Source: Chloroflexota bacterium (GTDB lineage Bacteria > Chloroflexota > Limnocylindria > Limnocylindrales > CSP1-4). Taken from it: a stretch of DNA of 52,757 nt. Positions within the stretch are counted from its first letter, which is position 1. Each line of letters starts with the position of its first letter. Shown in pieces: positions 1 through 8,307 of the stretch. Location of the stretch: NCBI GenBank assembly GCA_016781485.1, contig JADDQH010000010.1, forward strand, positions 1-52,757. Direction: 5' to 3'. The translations under genes were made by a program, and so were the position numbers. The notes under the pieces were generated by a model that was not told the origin of the DNA, did no database searches, and worked only from the letters and a program-made list of their open reading frames with translations.

Positions 1-1
1 G

Positions 2-832
2 CGGGTGCGCGAGATGTTCGACCGCATCGGCCGCGTCTACGACCCGATGAACGCCCTGATCAGCGGCTTCCAGGAGCCCCGCTGGCGGCGCCGGGCGGTC
101 CTCGCCGCCGGCCTGCGGCCCGGCACGCGGGCACTCGACGTCGCGACGGGCACGGGCAAGGTCGCCGCCGACCTGTGGCGGGCGGTCCAGCCGGGCGGCG
201 AGGTCGTCGGGATCGACTTCGCCGAGGGAATGCTGGCCATCGCCCGCCGGCGGTATGCGAAGGCCGGGCTGATCTTCGTCGCCGGCGACGCCCTCGCGCT
301 GCCGGTGCCCGACGGGGCGTTCGACGCGGCGACGATCGCCTTCGGCATGCGCAACCTGGCCGACTATCGGCAGGGTTTCGCCGAGATGCGCCGGGCCGTC
401 CGGCCGGGCGGCCGGGTCGTCTGCCTCGAGATCGCGCGGCCGTGGAGCCGGCTCGGCCGCCTCGCCCAGGCCTGGTTCGACCGGGCGATCCCGGTCCTCG
501 GACGCCTCGCAGGCCAGGGCGACGCCTACGCCTACCTCGTCGCCAGCACGCGCGGCTATCCGGAGCCGGAGCGGATCGCGGCCATCATGGTCGAGGCGGG
601 TCTGGTCGACGTGCGCTGGACGCCTCTCACGTTCGGCATCGTCAGCCTCCACGTCGGGCGCCGCCCCCAGAGTAGCCAGAGCTCCCACCGGACGGCCGTT
701 ACGTCGGACCGGGGCCACTCCTCGGCCCTGCGGAGCCGGGCCGCGCCGGATCGGGCCGCACCAGAGAGCGGACCACGCGCAGGATGCCATGCGCCTCGGC
801 CGCCGAGACGAGGTTCCGCATCCCTACTCTGA
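2..832 (+). CDS. menG: Demethylmenaquinone/ubiquinone methyltransferase (UbiE/MenG family), 5'-partial
   Basis: A SAM-dependent C-methyltransferase for the last step of menaquinone (or ubiquinone) synthesis. The frame is open to the left edge; the residues REMFDRIGRVYDPMN match the family's N-terminal signature, which normally follows some 10-20 residues, so the true start lies outside the window. Motif I LDVATGTGK is near residues 44-52, followed by the family-typical FGMRNLADY and the C-terminal GIVSLHVGRRP near residue 220. Beyond that point about 50 residues rich in S, R and P do not resemble the family, so the natural stop may have been lost. The product would act on the membrane quinone. 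A menaquinone role fits the succinate dehydrogenase encoded downstream but is not proven. Confidence 0.85.
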   Translation, partial: RVREMFDRIGRVYDPMNALISGFQEPRWRRRAVLAAGLRPGTRALDVATGTGKVAADLWRAVQPGGEVVGIDFAEGMLAIARRRYAKAGLIFVAGDALALPVPDGAFDAATIAFGMRNLADYRQGFAEMRRAVRPGGRVVCLEIARPWSRLGRLAQAWFDRAIPVLGRLAGQGDAYAYLVASTRGYPEPERIAAIMVEAGLVDVRWTPLTFGIVSLHVGRRPQSSQSSHRTAVTSDRGHSSALRSRAAPDRAAPESGPRAGCHAPRPPRRGSASLL

Positions 833-953
833 GGGCCAGCGCATCCCTATCGTGTTCGATCTGGGGACCGACCGCCGCGACGACCGCATCTGCGGAAGCG
901 ACGGCCTCCGGGACCGCCTGGAGATCGCGGACGCCCGCGACGATGGTAGACAC
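699..953 (-). pseudogene. Possible remnant of a NAD(P)H-binding SDR-like protein
   Basis: Minus-strand translation gives a stretch VRDLQAVPEAVASADAVVAA followed by VGMRNLVSAAEAHGIL, which resembles the middle of atypical short-chain dehydrogenases of the NAD(P)H-binding (NmrA/BVR-like) type, where a region reading DVRD...AVAGADAV...GMRNLI is common. The N-terminal GxxGxxG dinucleotide motif and the catalytic C-terminal half are not visible in any neighbouring frame, and no start with a ribosome-binding site is seen. I read it as a decayed fragment. Chance resemblance in GC-rich DNA cannot be excluded. Confidence 0.3.
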
Positions 954-1153
954 GCGTGGATCGGAAGACGGTCGCCTCGATCATCGCGGCCGGCTTTGCT
1001 CGGAGCGATGCCGAAGGGATGGAGCGCAAGCTAGCGGTCGCTCCGCGGTGGGCTCAGTCTATGAGGCACTGACTCGCCTGCTGTCTCTACCACAGCACGT
1101 CTACGGCTCCATCCGGGCGTGAGGAGGCGGCCTGTGCTCGTCATGCGCCGACG

Positions 1154-1333
1154 TCACAACGCTGCGCGACGGCGACGAGCCGGCTCCTTGCTGCGACCGC
1201 TCTTGATCTGGCGCCGGCAATCTTGACAATGCCGCTGGATCGGCGACGTCCGGTCTACGATCTGGTGACAGCGATCACATTCGACTATCGCAGTGGCAAG
1301 CCAGGCCCGCGATCGGCCAAGGTGGGGGATCAC
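1154..1333 (-). CDS. Possible small zinc-ribbon protein or remnant
   Basis: A 59-residue minus-strand reading frame from a GTG contains the pattern ECDRC (residues 18-22) then HCQDCRR (residues 35-41), i.e. C-x2-C-x12-C-x2-C, followed by a basic tail. This spacing is like the small zinc ribbons found at the ends of HNH or transposon-type proteins. The frame continues upstream without a clear domain. No ribosome-binding site stands out. It is either a short DNA-binding protein or the tail of a degraded gene. Confidence 0.3.
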   Translation of the reverse strand: MIPHLGRSRAWLATAIVECDRCHQIVDRTSPIQRHCQDCRRQIKSGRSKEPARRRRAAL

Positions 1334-1567
1334 GACCTCCCTCGGTACCTCCCGTCGCGCAATCAGTAACCGACCCGGACCGGCCCGCCGGAGCCATCCC
1401 CTCTTCTGTCGCCCCTGGCGCCGGCTCCCGCCGGTGCGCCCGCCGTTGGCAGGTAGTGGCGCTCCTGGGTGCAGGCCCGCTCCGGTGTCGTGCTTTGCAC
1501 CTCGTGGTATCGGCACCACTAGAGGGCGTGTAACCTGAGCGCAGACGCAGCGAGGGTGAAGAGTGTC

Positions 1568-2038
1568 ATGACGTACGGCGACGACCCAGTCATCAGGACG
1601 CGGACGGAAGAGACCCAGGTAGGAGGTCCGCCCGCTGGCGGCTACGTCCAGCCGGGTTACGCTCAGCCTGGGTACGCGCCCGCCGGCCACGCGACCGTCA
1701 GAGAGAGCAGTACGGTGATCGGCGGACGCGGGGACCGGAGCCATCTCCTCGAGCGCTTCGTCGATCTGATCTTCGGGATCATCCTGGCCCTGATCACCCT
1801 CCGGATCGTGCTGCTCCTCGTCGCCGCGCGAGAGAGCAACTCGCTTGTTGCTGCCATCTATGGCATCACGGAGGTCTTCGTCGCGCCGTTCCGCGGGATC
1901 GTCGGCGTGGACGAGTTGGACGCCGGGCGTTCAGAGCTGGACGTCTCTGCCATCGTGGCGTTCGTCGGCTGGGCGCTCATCTGGTTGCTCATCCGTTCGA
2001 TCCTCCGGCTGTTCCGCCCACGCGGCACGTACGCGTGA
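1568..2038 (+). CDS. YggT-family membrane protein with Gly/Pro/Tyr-rich N-terminus
   Basis: A 156-residue protein. Residues about 15-45 carry imperfect PGYAxPGY repeats, giving a disordered cytoplasmic-type tail. Two hydrophobic segments follow, near residues 68-92 and 128-148, with a PFRGIVG motif between them, the arrangement of the YggT family (two membrane helices with a short proline-containing loop). The ATG at 1568 was preferred over the GTG at 1556 because a GAGG lies about 12 bases ahead of it. The stop overlaps the next start (GTGA), so the two genes are translationally coupled. YggT proteins are linked to division and osmotic stress in other bacteria; function here is unknown. A second YggT gene sits at 37187. 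Confidence 0.75.
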   Translation: MTYGDDPVIRTRTEETQVGGPPAGGYVQPGYAQPGYAPAGHATVRESSTVIGGRGDRSHLLERFVDLIFGIILALITLRIVLLLVAARESNSLVAAIYGITEVFVAPFRGIVGVDELDAGRSELDVSAIVAFVGWALIWLLIRSILRLFRPRGTYA

Positions 2039-2400
2039 CCGCCACCGGTCTTTCGGCGACGCCGAAGGAATACCGGCAACGGCTCGAAGGGCAGCCTGAC
2101 GAGCAGATCGACGCCTGGACGGCGGAGCTGATGCGAGACGTCTCGATCAGACGGGGGGTCCGCCACGTCCTCCGCGATCTCATGCATGCAGCGCGGCTGA
2201 CCGAGCCTCAGCTGGAACGCGTGTTCGCGGCGGGGAATGGCGCCCCGGCCATCGTCGGCCGGACTGCCGAGGGCGAGCTGATGATGCCCGCCGCCTCGCT
2301 CCACCATCTCGTACCCGGCCTTCGACGGACCCTGCCGAACGCCCGCGACCGGATGATCGAGTACCTCGTCGAGAACTTCGAGGAACTGGTCTACCTGTAG
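2035..2400 (+). CDS. Conserved-looking hypothetical protein coupled to YggT
   Basis: A 121-residue, mostly helical soluble protein starting at a GTG that overlaps the YggT stop as GTGA. There is no signal peptide or membrane segment. The central part (RRGVRHVLRDLMHAARL, then VGRTAEGELM) and the C-terminal IEYLVENFEELVYL give a compact alpha-helical impression. I do not recognise a named family. It converges with parB, and a hairpin lies between the two stops. Confidence 0.65.
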   Translation: MTATGLSATPKEYRQRLEGQPDEQIDAWTAELMRDVSIRRGVRHVLRDLMHAARLTEPQLERVFAAGNGAPAIVGRTAEGELMMPAASLHHLVPGLRRTLPNARDRMIEYLVENFEELVYL

Positions 2401-2409
2401 ACGAGCGCG

Positions 2410-2431
2410 GGTAGGCGCAGAGCCGCCTACC
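2410..2431. terminator. Hairpin between convergent genes, overlapping the parB stop
   Basis: An 8-bp perfect stem (GGTAGGCG / CGCCTACC) with a 6-base loop lies between the hypothetical gene and parB and overlaps the parB stop codon. There is no T-tract on either side, so an intrinsic terminator function is only suggested by position. Confidence 0.4.
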
Positions 2432-3467
2432 GCCGGGCGGCGGCTTCCCCAGCCCGGACGACCGTGATCACGTTCTCGAGCTTGAGCTTCGCGATCGTGA
2501 GGTACTTCGCGAGGTTTGCTCGGTCAACGTCGCCGATCTCCGAAAGTACTGCCGGCGATCGGAGCACGCTGGCAAGCTCGTCCAGTGCTTCCGCCAGGTG
2601 CCCCTTCGCGGCGACAAGCGAGTCTTCCGTTATCGCCGGCTCCTCTACGCGGCCGTCCGCCAGCGACTGCGCCAACGGTGACTCCGGGCCGCCTTCAGAG
2701 TCGGTTTCGGGGCTGCCCCCCGTTTCGGCGCCATCGCCGTCCGGCCGTTCGCGCTCTACTCGGGGACTCGGTCCGTCCACTCGTTCGCGTAGCTTCACGA
2801 GGCTCAGCTCTCCGCGCGCGACCTGTTCCGCGAGCCGTCGACGCCGTTTCGGGTCCGGCACCTTCAACAGTTCATACGCGTGGGAGAGTGTGTCTTTGCG
2901 CAAAGACACGAGCTGCTTGACCTCGGGCGGAGCGTCGGCAAGACGCAACCGGTTTTCGATGTAGCCCTTGTCCTTACCCAGCTTCTGCGCGAGTTTTCGA
3001 ACGCTGTATCCGTGGTCCTGGACCATTCGGTCGTACATCACCGCTTCGTCCAACGGGGACAGATCCTCGCGCTGGAGGTTCTCGATGATCGCGATCTCCA
3101 AAGCCGTCTGGTCGTCTATGGCCTCGATGATCGCGGGGATCTGGGCGAGCTCGGCTGCTCGCGATGCCCGCCATCGTCGCTCTCCTGCGACCAGCTGATA
3201 GCGTCCACCCTCGACGGGCCGGACGAGGATCGGCTGCAGGACGCCGTGCTCTTTGATGGACGCCGCGAGCTCCTCGAGCCCCGCCTCGTCGAATGACATC
3301 CTCGGCTGCTGCGGATTCGGTTCGATCCGGTCGACCGGGACGAGGCGGACGCCCACCGCCCTTGCCGACGAGCCCTCCCGCGAGAGGAGACTGATGACCG
3401 CGGGCGAAAGCTCCCCTTCCTCCGCGATCCGGCGCGACGCCGCGCCGCGGAAATCAGGCCTGGGCAA
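2427..3467 (-). CDS. parB: Chromosome partitioning protein ParB
   Basis: A 346-residue CTP-dependent DNA clamp that loads at parS and spreads to organise the origin region. After a basic N-terminal tail, the ParB/Srx nucleotide-binding domain (about residues 40-130) shows the hallmark GERRWRAS and ENLQRE motifs. A helix-turn-helix region follows (GYSVRKLAQKLGKDKGYIEN, then RLRL), and the C-terminal dimer domain follows an acidic, Ser/Gly-rich linker. The recognition-helix stretch reads GKDKGYIENRL rather than the common GKSR-P/S-xVxN form, which could mean a different DNA site. The start is a TTG overlapping the parA end by 14 bases, so it is co-transcribed with parA. A 20-bp palindrome lies within its coding sequence. 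Confidence 0.95.
   Translation of the reverse strand: MPRPDFRGAASRRIAEEGELSPAVISLLSREGSSARAVGVRLVPVDRIEPNPQQPRMSFDEAGLEELAASIKEHGVLQPILVRPVEGGRYQLVAGERRWRASRAAELAQIPAIIEAIDDQTALEIAIIENLQREDLSPLDEAVMYDRMVQDHGYSVRKLAQKLGKDKGYIENRLRLADAPPEVKQLVSLRKDTLSHAYELLKVPDPKRRRRLAEQVARGELSLVKLRERVDGPSPRVERERPDGDGAETGGSPETDSEGGPESPLAQSLADGRVEEPAITEDSLVAAKGHLAEALDELASVLRSPAVLSEIGDVDRANLAKYLTIAKLKLENVITVVRAGEAAARR
2890..2909. repeat. Palindrome copy 1 (candidate parS), inside parB
   Basis: GTGTCTTTGCGCAAAGACAC is a perfect 20-bp inverted repeat built on the 16-bp core GTCTTTGCGCAAAGAC, which occurs three times in the window. This copy lies within the parB reading frame and encodes SLRKD in it. parS sites inside or next to parB are common in bacteria. 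Confidence 0.75.
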
Positions 3468-4230
3468 GTTCGATCACCTCCTGCGCGAGGCCGCGATAGA
3501 TCCGCGCGGCCTCCGAATTGCTCGCGTACGCCGTGACCGGGCGGCCCGTCAGCGGCGCCTCGCCCAGCTTGACGGTCGGCTTCACCATGCTGCGGAAGAC
3601 GTGGTGGTCGCCCAGTTCGCGCAGCCCGTCGAGCATCTCGCGTCCGAGCAGCGTCCGCGAGTCGTAGAACGTGGGCAGGAGGCCTAGCACCTTCAGGTCC
3701 CGGTTAAGGCCCTTCTGCTTGATCTGGTTGATCACCTTGAGGAGGGCGGCAAGCCCCTTCAACGCGTAGTACTGCGTCTGGACCGGGATGATGACGCTGT
3801 TGGCTGCGACGAGGCTGTTGATGGTCAGCAGGCCAAGCGTCGGGGGGCAGTCGATCAGGACGTAGTCGTACTGGTCGTGGGCCCAGCCTTCGAGCGCCTC
3901 CCGGAGGGCGTGCTCGCGGCCGATCGCCGTGAACAGCTCTACTTCGGCTGACGCCAGATCGAGAGTGGACGGCGCGACGTCGATGTTCGGGGTCTGCGTG
4001 GCGATACAGACGTCCTCGACGCGGACGCGGGCGTCGGCCAGGACGTGCGCCATGGACTGGCTGACGGTCCCAAGGTTGATGCCCAGACCGACGGTGAGGT
4101 TCGCCTGGGCGTCCATGTCGACGCACAGAACGCGGTAGCCCTGTTCGGCGAGCGATCCGGCGAGGTTGATCGTGGTCGTCGTCTTGCCGACGCCACCTTT
4201 CTGGTTCGCGATGGCGATCACGGTTGCCAC
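3454..4230 (-). CDS. parA: Chromosome partitioning ATPase ParA (Soj)
   Basis: A 258-residue Walker-type ATPase that, with ParB, moves origin regions on the nucleoid. The deviant Walker A box KGGVGKTT is at residues 11-18 and the Walker A' region [10 protein letters not shown] at about 40-50. The Walker B-like region [18 protein letters not shown] is at about 115. It lacks the N-terminal HTH of plasmid type Ia ParA, so it is of the chromosomal Soj type. I chose the GTG at 4230 because GAGGTGAT precedes it by 7 bases; an in-frame GTG at 4242 would disrupt that site. It is first gene of the parA-parB unit. Confidence 0.95.
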   Translation of the reverse strand: MATVIAIANQKGGVGKTTTTINLAGSLAEQGYRVLCVDMDAQANLTVGLGINLGTVSQSMAHVLADARVRVEDVCIATQTPNIDVAPSTLDLASAEVELFTAIGREHALREALEGWAHDQYDYVLIDCPPTLGLLTINSLVAANSVIIPVQTQYYALKGLAALLKVINQIKQKGLNRDLKVLGLLPTFYDSRTLLGREMLDGLRELGDHHVFRSMVKPTVKLGEAPLTGRPVTAYASNSEAARIYRGLAQEVIELAQA

Positions 4231-4330
4231 GGGGGATATCACCTCGGGACTAGCGACGGGGGAACGGAGGCGGTGGGCGCGCGGGCCGTCGTAGAGAATC
4301 TAGAGCAAGCCTCGCGTTCCCTCCAGCGCT

Positions 4331-4373
4331 TTATCCACACCGGGGGGAAGTTGTTCACCGTTTCTGTGGATAT
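4331..4373. promoter_or_regulatory. Pair of DnaA-box-like sequences upstream of parA
   Basis: A perfect consensus DnaA box TTATCCACA lies at 4331-4339, and TGTGGATAT (reverse complement ATATCCACA, one mismatch) at 4365-4373 in the opposite orientation. Both sit in the 228-bp gap between the divergent parA and carboxyltransferase genes. This could be part of an origin-proximal DnaA cluster or a DnaA-controlled promoter. No clear AT-rich unwinding element is seen. Confidence 0.5.
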
Positions 4374-4458
4374 CCCTTGCGGAGGCGGCGAGGGCGAGCC
4401 GGGCGAGCACGCTGCTAGCATTCCCGCCGATCGAGAGCCACCGCACCCGAGGGAAGTC

Positions 4459-6012
4459 GTGCCTACGAATCGAGACAAGCTCGAACGGTTGCGCGCGTTG
4501 CGTGAGGAGGCACGGCTTGGCGGGGGGCACGCCCGGATCGAGCAGCAGCACGCGCGCGGAAAGCTCACCGCCCGCGAGCGCCTGGATCTGCTGCTCGATG
4601 CGGGATCGTTCATCGAACTGGATCCGTTCGTCACCCACCGCGCCACCGATTTCGGTTTGGACGCGCAGCGCGTCCTCGGTGACGGCGTGGTGACCGGCCA
4701 CGGGACGATCGATGGGAGGCTCGTCTTCGTATTCAGCCAGGACTTCACCGTATTCGGCGGGTCCCTGTCGGAGGCGCATGCCGAGAAGATCTGCAAGGTG
4801 ATGGACCTGGCGATGAAAGTCGGCGCCCCGATCGTCGGCCTGAATGACTCCGGCGGCGCCCGGATCCAGGAGGGCGTCGCGTCGCTCGGTGGGTACGCGG
4901 ATATCTTCCTCCGGAACACGCTCGCCTCTGGCGTCGTCCCCCAGATCTCGTTGGTGATGGGGCCATGCGCAGGTGGCGCCGTCTACTCCCCCGCCATCAC
5001 GGACGTGACGGTGATGGTCGAGGGGACGAGCTACATGTTCGTGACCGGGCCGGACGTCGTCCGTGCCGTGACACACGAGCACGTCGACCGGGAGCGGCTC
5101 GGCGGCGCGACGACGCACACGACGATCAGCGGGGTCGCTCACCTTGCCGCATCCGACGAAGGGGAAGCGATCGTCCTGGCGCGGCGGATCCTCGGGTACC
5201 TGCCGCAGAACAACGTGTCCGATCCGCCGCTACGAGACAGCGGCGATCCGGCCGACAGGCGCGACGGCGCTCTCGACACACTCATCCCGGACGAGCCCAA
5301 CCGGCCGTATGACATGCACGATGTGATCAGCCGCATCGTGGACCAGGGTGAGTTCCTGGAGCTGCAGCCCGCGTGGGCGGGGAACGTCCTGGTCGGGTTC
5401 TCGCGCATCACCGGACGTAGCATCGGGATCGTCGCGCAGCAGCCCGCGGTACTCGCCGGCGCGTTGGACATCGACGCGTCAGACAAAGCAGCGCGGTTCG
5501 TCCGGATGTGTGACGCGTTCAACGTCCCGTTGCTCACGCTGGTCGACGTTCCCGGATTCCTCCCCGGCGTGACGCAGGAGCACGGAGGGATCATCCGGCA
5601 CGGCGCAAAGCTTCTGTATGCCTACTGCGAGGCGACGGTCCCGAAGGTGACGGTCATCACGCGCAAGGCGTACGGCGGGGCGTACGACGTGATGAACAGC
5701 AAGCACATCAGGGGCGACGTGAATCTGGCATGGCCGACTGCCGAGATCGCGGTGATGGGCGCCGAGGGTGCCGTCAACATCATCTTCCGGGACGAGATCA
5801 ACGGGGCCGACGACGCTGACGGGGAGCGGCGGCGTCTGACGCGCGAGTACGAGGAGCGATTCGCGAACCCGTACGTCGCCGCCGCGCGCGGATACGTTGA
5901 CGACGTCATCGAGCCATCGGAAACGCGCCCTCGACTCGCCGCCGCGTTCTCGATGCTCGCCGGCAAGCGCGACCGCAACCCGCCGAAGAAGCACGGGAAC
6001 ATCCCGCTCTAG
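4459..6012 (+). CDS. pccB: Acyl-CoA (propionyl-CoA) carboxylase beta subunit, carboxyltransferase
   Basis: A 517-residue carboxyltransferase of the propionyl-/methylmalonyl-CoA carboxylase type, which moves CO2 from carboxybiotin onto propionyl-CoA to give (S)-methylmalonyl-CoA. Two crotonase-like halves are visible: the N-half with [13 protein letters not shown] and [12 protein letters not shown] near residues 125-180, and the C-half with VDVPGFLPG and [12 protein letters not shown]. The C-terminal KKHGNIPL ending is typical. Length matches the family (about 515). The GTG start follows GAGGGAAGTC. Neighbouring biotin carboxylase, biotin carrier, mutase and epimerase genes support propionyl-CoA as substrate; other short acyl-CoAs are possible. 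Confidence 0.93.
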   Translation: MPTNRDKLERLRALREEARLGGGHARIEQQHARGKLTARERLDLLLDAGSFIELDPFVTHRATDFGLDAQRVLGDGVVTGHGTIDGRLVFVFSQDFTVFGGSLSEAHAEKICKVMDLAMKVGAPIVGLNDSGGARIQEGVASLGGYADIFLRNTLASGVVPQISLVMGPCAGGAVYSPAITDVTVMVEGTSYMFVTGPDVVRAVTHEHVDRERLGGATTHTTISGVAHLAASDEGEAIVLARRILGYLPQNNVSDPPLRDSGDPADRRDGALDTLIPDEPNRPYDMHDVISRIVDQGEFLELQPAWAGNVLVGFSRITGRSIGIVAQQPAVLAGALDIDASDKAARFVRMCDAFNVPLLTLVDVPGFLPGVTQEHGGIIRHGAKLLYAYCEATVPKVTVITRKAYGGAYDVMNSKHIRGDVNLAWPTAEIAVMGAEGAVNIIFRDEINGADDADGERRRLTREYEERFANPYVAAARGYVDDVIEPSETRPRLAAAFSMLAGKRDRNPPKKHGNIPL

Positions 6013-6113
6013 CTCTCGCGACGACTCCGGGTCTAGCACGTTCACTTGTTGCCCGCGGCGCTGGACGTGACACACGTCGAGGTCCGGAACCGGACTTCGC
6101 GCCGCCGGGCGCC

Positions 6114-6131
6114 CGTCTTTGCGCAAAGACG
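6114..6131. repeat. Palindrome copy 2 (candidate parS), intergenic
   Basis: CGTCTTTGCGCAAAGACG is a perfect 18-bp inverted repeat containing the same 16-bp core as the parB-internal copy. It lies in the 226-bp gap between the carboxyltransferase and biotin carboxylase genes, about 108 bases upstream of the latter's start and well upstream of the probable -10 box. No other feature of that gap is recognised. Confidence 0.75.
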
Positions 6132-6201
6132 CTCGGCGCCGCAAGCGAACTCCCCGGGCGGGACCGTCGGAGACGCGGCGTGCTTCGGAGTAGCGCCGCG
6201 C

Positions 6202-6232
6202 TTGCCCGCCCGCTCGTCCGGTCCCTTACCCT
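6202..6232 (+). promoter_or_regulatory. Probable promoter giving a leaderless biotin carboxylase transcript
   Basis: TTGCCC (6202-6207), a 19-bp spacer and TACCCT (6227-6232) resemble -35 and -10 boxes. Only six bases separate the -10 from the GTG start at 6239, so transcription would begin at or next to the start codon, and no Shine-Dalgarno sequence fits in between. Confidence 0.4.
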
Positions 6233-6238
6233 CGTCGA

Positions 6239-7834
6239 GTGGACCAGTCGCCCCCGTTCAAGCGTGTGCTTGTCGCGAACCGCGGCGAGATCGCCGTCCG
6301 TATCATCCGCGCCTGTCGCGAACTCGGCTGCGAATCCGTCGCCGTGTACAGCGATGCGGACCGCGCGGCTCCGCACGTCCGCGCGGCCGACCATGCGGTG
6401 CGGATCGGGCCACCGGCGCCGGGCGACAGCTACCTTCGGGGCGACCGCATCGTCGGCGCTGCGCTCGAGACCGGGGCCGATGCCGTGCACCCGGGATACG
6501 GCTTCCTGTCCGAGCGCGCCGACTTTGCCGAGTCGTGCGAAGCCGCTGGTCTCGTCTTCGTCGGACCGAGCCCCCACACGCTTGCCGGGCTGGGCGACAA
6601 GCTCGCGGCGCGGCGGTCCGCGGCACGCGTAGGCGTTCCCATCCTACCGGGCACGTTCGAGCCCGCGCCTGTCGATCCCCGGGACTCGCTCGACGCCGTG
6701 ATGGCAGACGCAGAGCGGATCGGTTGGCCACTCCTCGTGAAGGCGGCGGCGGGGGGAGGAGGGAGAGGAATGCGGCGCGTCGAGCGCGCGGCGGAGCTTG
6801 CTCCCGCCCTCGTTGCCGCGTCCCAGGAGGCGAAGGCGGCGTTCGGCGACGGATCTGTCTACCTCGAGCGTTTCGTCGAGGGCGGTCGACACGTCGAGGT
6901 CCAGCTACTTGGCGACGTAACCGGCAACATCGTTGCCGTCGGCGAGCGCGACTGCTCGGTCCAGCGTCGGCACCAGAAGATCGTCGAGGAGGCGCCCGCG
7001 CCCGGGCTGACCGCCGAGAAGCGACGGCACCTGCACGCCCTCGCTGTCGCTGTGGCAGCGGCGGTCGGACTACGGAACGCGGTGACGGCCGAGTTTCTGC
7101 TCACGCCCGACGGCGAGTTCGCCTTTCTGGAGGTGAACGCGCGGCTCCAGGTCGAACACGGCGTGACCGAACTCGTCGCGGACCTCGACCTCGTTCAGGA
7201 ACAGATCTCTGTCGCGGCGGGGCGCCCGTTGTCTCACGCGGTCGTCGCCGCCGCTGCGCGCGCCGCGGAGCCGAGCCGGCACGCGATCGAGGTCCGCGTG
7301 GGAGCGGAGGATCCGGGACGCGGCTTCGCCCCGGTCGCTGGCATCCTGGCCGAGTGGCGAGAACCAGGAGGGCCCGGCGTCCGTGTCGACTCGGGCGTCG
7401 AGGCAGGGACCGACGTCGGGACCGAGTACGACCCACTGCTCGCGAAGCTCCTCGTGGTGGCGCCTGACCGTGATGCTGCGCTCGCGCGGCTCCGTCGCGC
7501 GCTCGGCGAGTTCCATGTCGCGGGGATCCAGACCACGCTCCCGTTCCACCTCTGGCTCGCGGAAGACGCGGCGTTCGCACACGGGCAGTTGAGTACCGAC
7601 TTCGTCGAGCGCCACTGGGAACCCGCGACTCGACGCACGCGTGCTCGCGAGGTCGCGGCCCAGCTCGTGGCCGCGCGACTCGCCGATCGTGACTCCGCCG
7701 TTCCTGGAGGTCGGGGCGACCACCGCGGCGAGGGCGGGCGGGTGGCATCGGACCGCCCGGCGGGCGATCGGTTGGACGGGGACCGTTGGGGCGAGATCGC
7801 ACGACGCGAAGGCGTGGACCGATGGCCGAGCTGA
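6239..7834 (+). CDS. accC: Acyl-CoA carboxylase biotin carboxylase subunit
   Basis: A 531-residue ATP-grasp enzyme that carboxylates biotin with bicarbonate and ATP. The N-terminal domain opens with RVLVANRGEIAVRIIRACRE. The ATP-grasp P-loop KAAAGGGGRGMR is near residue 165, the metal/ATP residues are in FLEVNARLQVEHGVTE near 297-312, and the biotin carboxylase C-terminal domain follows (IEVRVGAEDP). The usual MNTRIQVEH is changed to VNARLQVEH. The last about 60 residues are hydrophilic and unlike the family. It overlaps the biotin carrier gene by 13 bases and so acts with it and pccB as a three-subunit carboxylase. Confidence 0.93.
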   Translation: MDQSPPFKRVLVANRGEIAVRIIRACRELGCESVAVYSDADRAAPHVRAADHAVRIGPPAPGDSYLRGDRIVGAALETGADAVHPGYGFLSERADFAESCEAAGLVFVGPSPHTLAGLGDKLAARRSAARVGVPILPGTFEPAPVDPRDSLDAVMADAERIGWPLLVKAAAGGGGRGMRRVERAAELAPALVAASQEAKAAFGDGSVYLERFVEGGRHVEVQLLGDVTGNIVAVGERDCSVQRRHQKIVEEAPAPGLTAEKRRHLHALAVAVAAAVGLRNAVTAEFLLTPDGEFAFLEVNARLQVEHGVTELVADLDLVQEQISVAAGRPLSHAVVAAAARAAEPSRHAIEVRVGAEDPGRGFAPVAGILAEWREPGGPGVRVDSGVEAGTDVGTEYDPLLAKLLVVAPDRDAALARLRRALGEFHVAGIQTTLPFHLWLAEDAAFAHGQLSTDFVERHWEPATRRTRAREVAAQLVAARLADRDSAVPGGRGDHRGEGGRVASDRPAGDRLDGDRWGEIARREGVDRWPS

Positions 7835-8307
7835 GTGCAGCCCGGTGGCGCGTCACCTCGGTGGGGGAGGACGCGACGATGGAGATCGCCGCGGACGATC
7901 TGGCCCCGTCGCAGGGAACCAGGAACAGCTCGGTCCGGCCGCTCGAGCGGACCGAGGAGCAGCGGGCGCTCGGCCAGCTCCGATTCGAGGTCGTCGTCGA
8001 CGGCTGGCGGTTCGAGCTGATAGCGGAGCGAGCCGACCGGGCGCGACTGCGAGAGCGTGCGCACCGGACGAGCTCAGCCGGGACTGCGGGGGCTGTGACA
8101 GGAGTCCGCGCGCAGATCCCCGGGCGCGTGGTGACGGTGTCCGTCGCACCAGGCGACATCGTCGAGCGCGGGCAGCGGCTCCTCTCCGTCGAGGCGATGA
8201 AGATGGAAAACGAGATCCTCGCGCCTCGCGCCGGTACGATCACTCGCGTCGACGTAGAGCCAGGTGACCGGATCGAGCTTGGGGACGAGCTGGTGACCAT
8301 CGGATGA
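7822..8307 (+). CDS. Biotin carboxyl carrier protein of the acyl-CoA carboxylase
   Basis: A 161-residue protein with a C-terminal biotinyl domain (about residues 90-161): [19 protein letters not shown], the biotinylation motif EAMKME with Lys about 127, and closing [10 protein letters not shown]. The N-terminal 85 residues resemble the extra domain of propionyl-CoA carboxylase alpha chains, so this looks like an alpha chain split into carboxylase and carrier genes. The ATG at 7822 lies inside the end of the biotin carboxylase gene, and its stop overlaps the mutase start (ATGA). Confidence 0.9.
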   Translation: MAELSAARWRVTSVGEDATMEIAADDLAPSQGTRNSSVRPLERTEEQRALGQLRFEVVVDGWRFELIAERADRARLRERAHRTSSAGTAGAVTGVRAQIPGRVVTVSVAPGDIVERGQRLLSVEAMKMENEILAPRAGTITRVDVEPGDRIELGDELVTIG

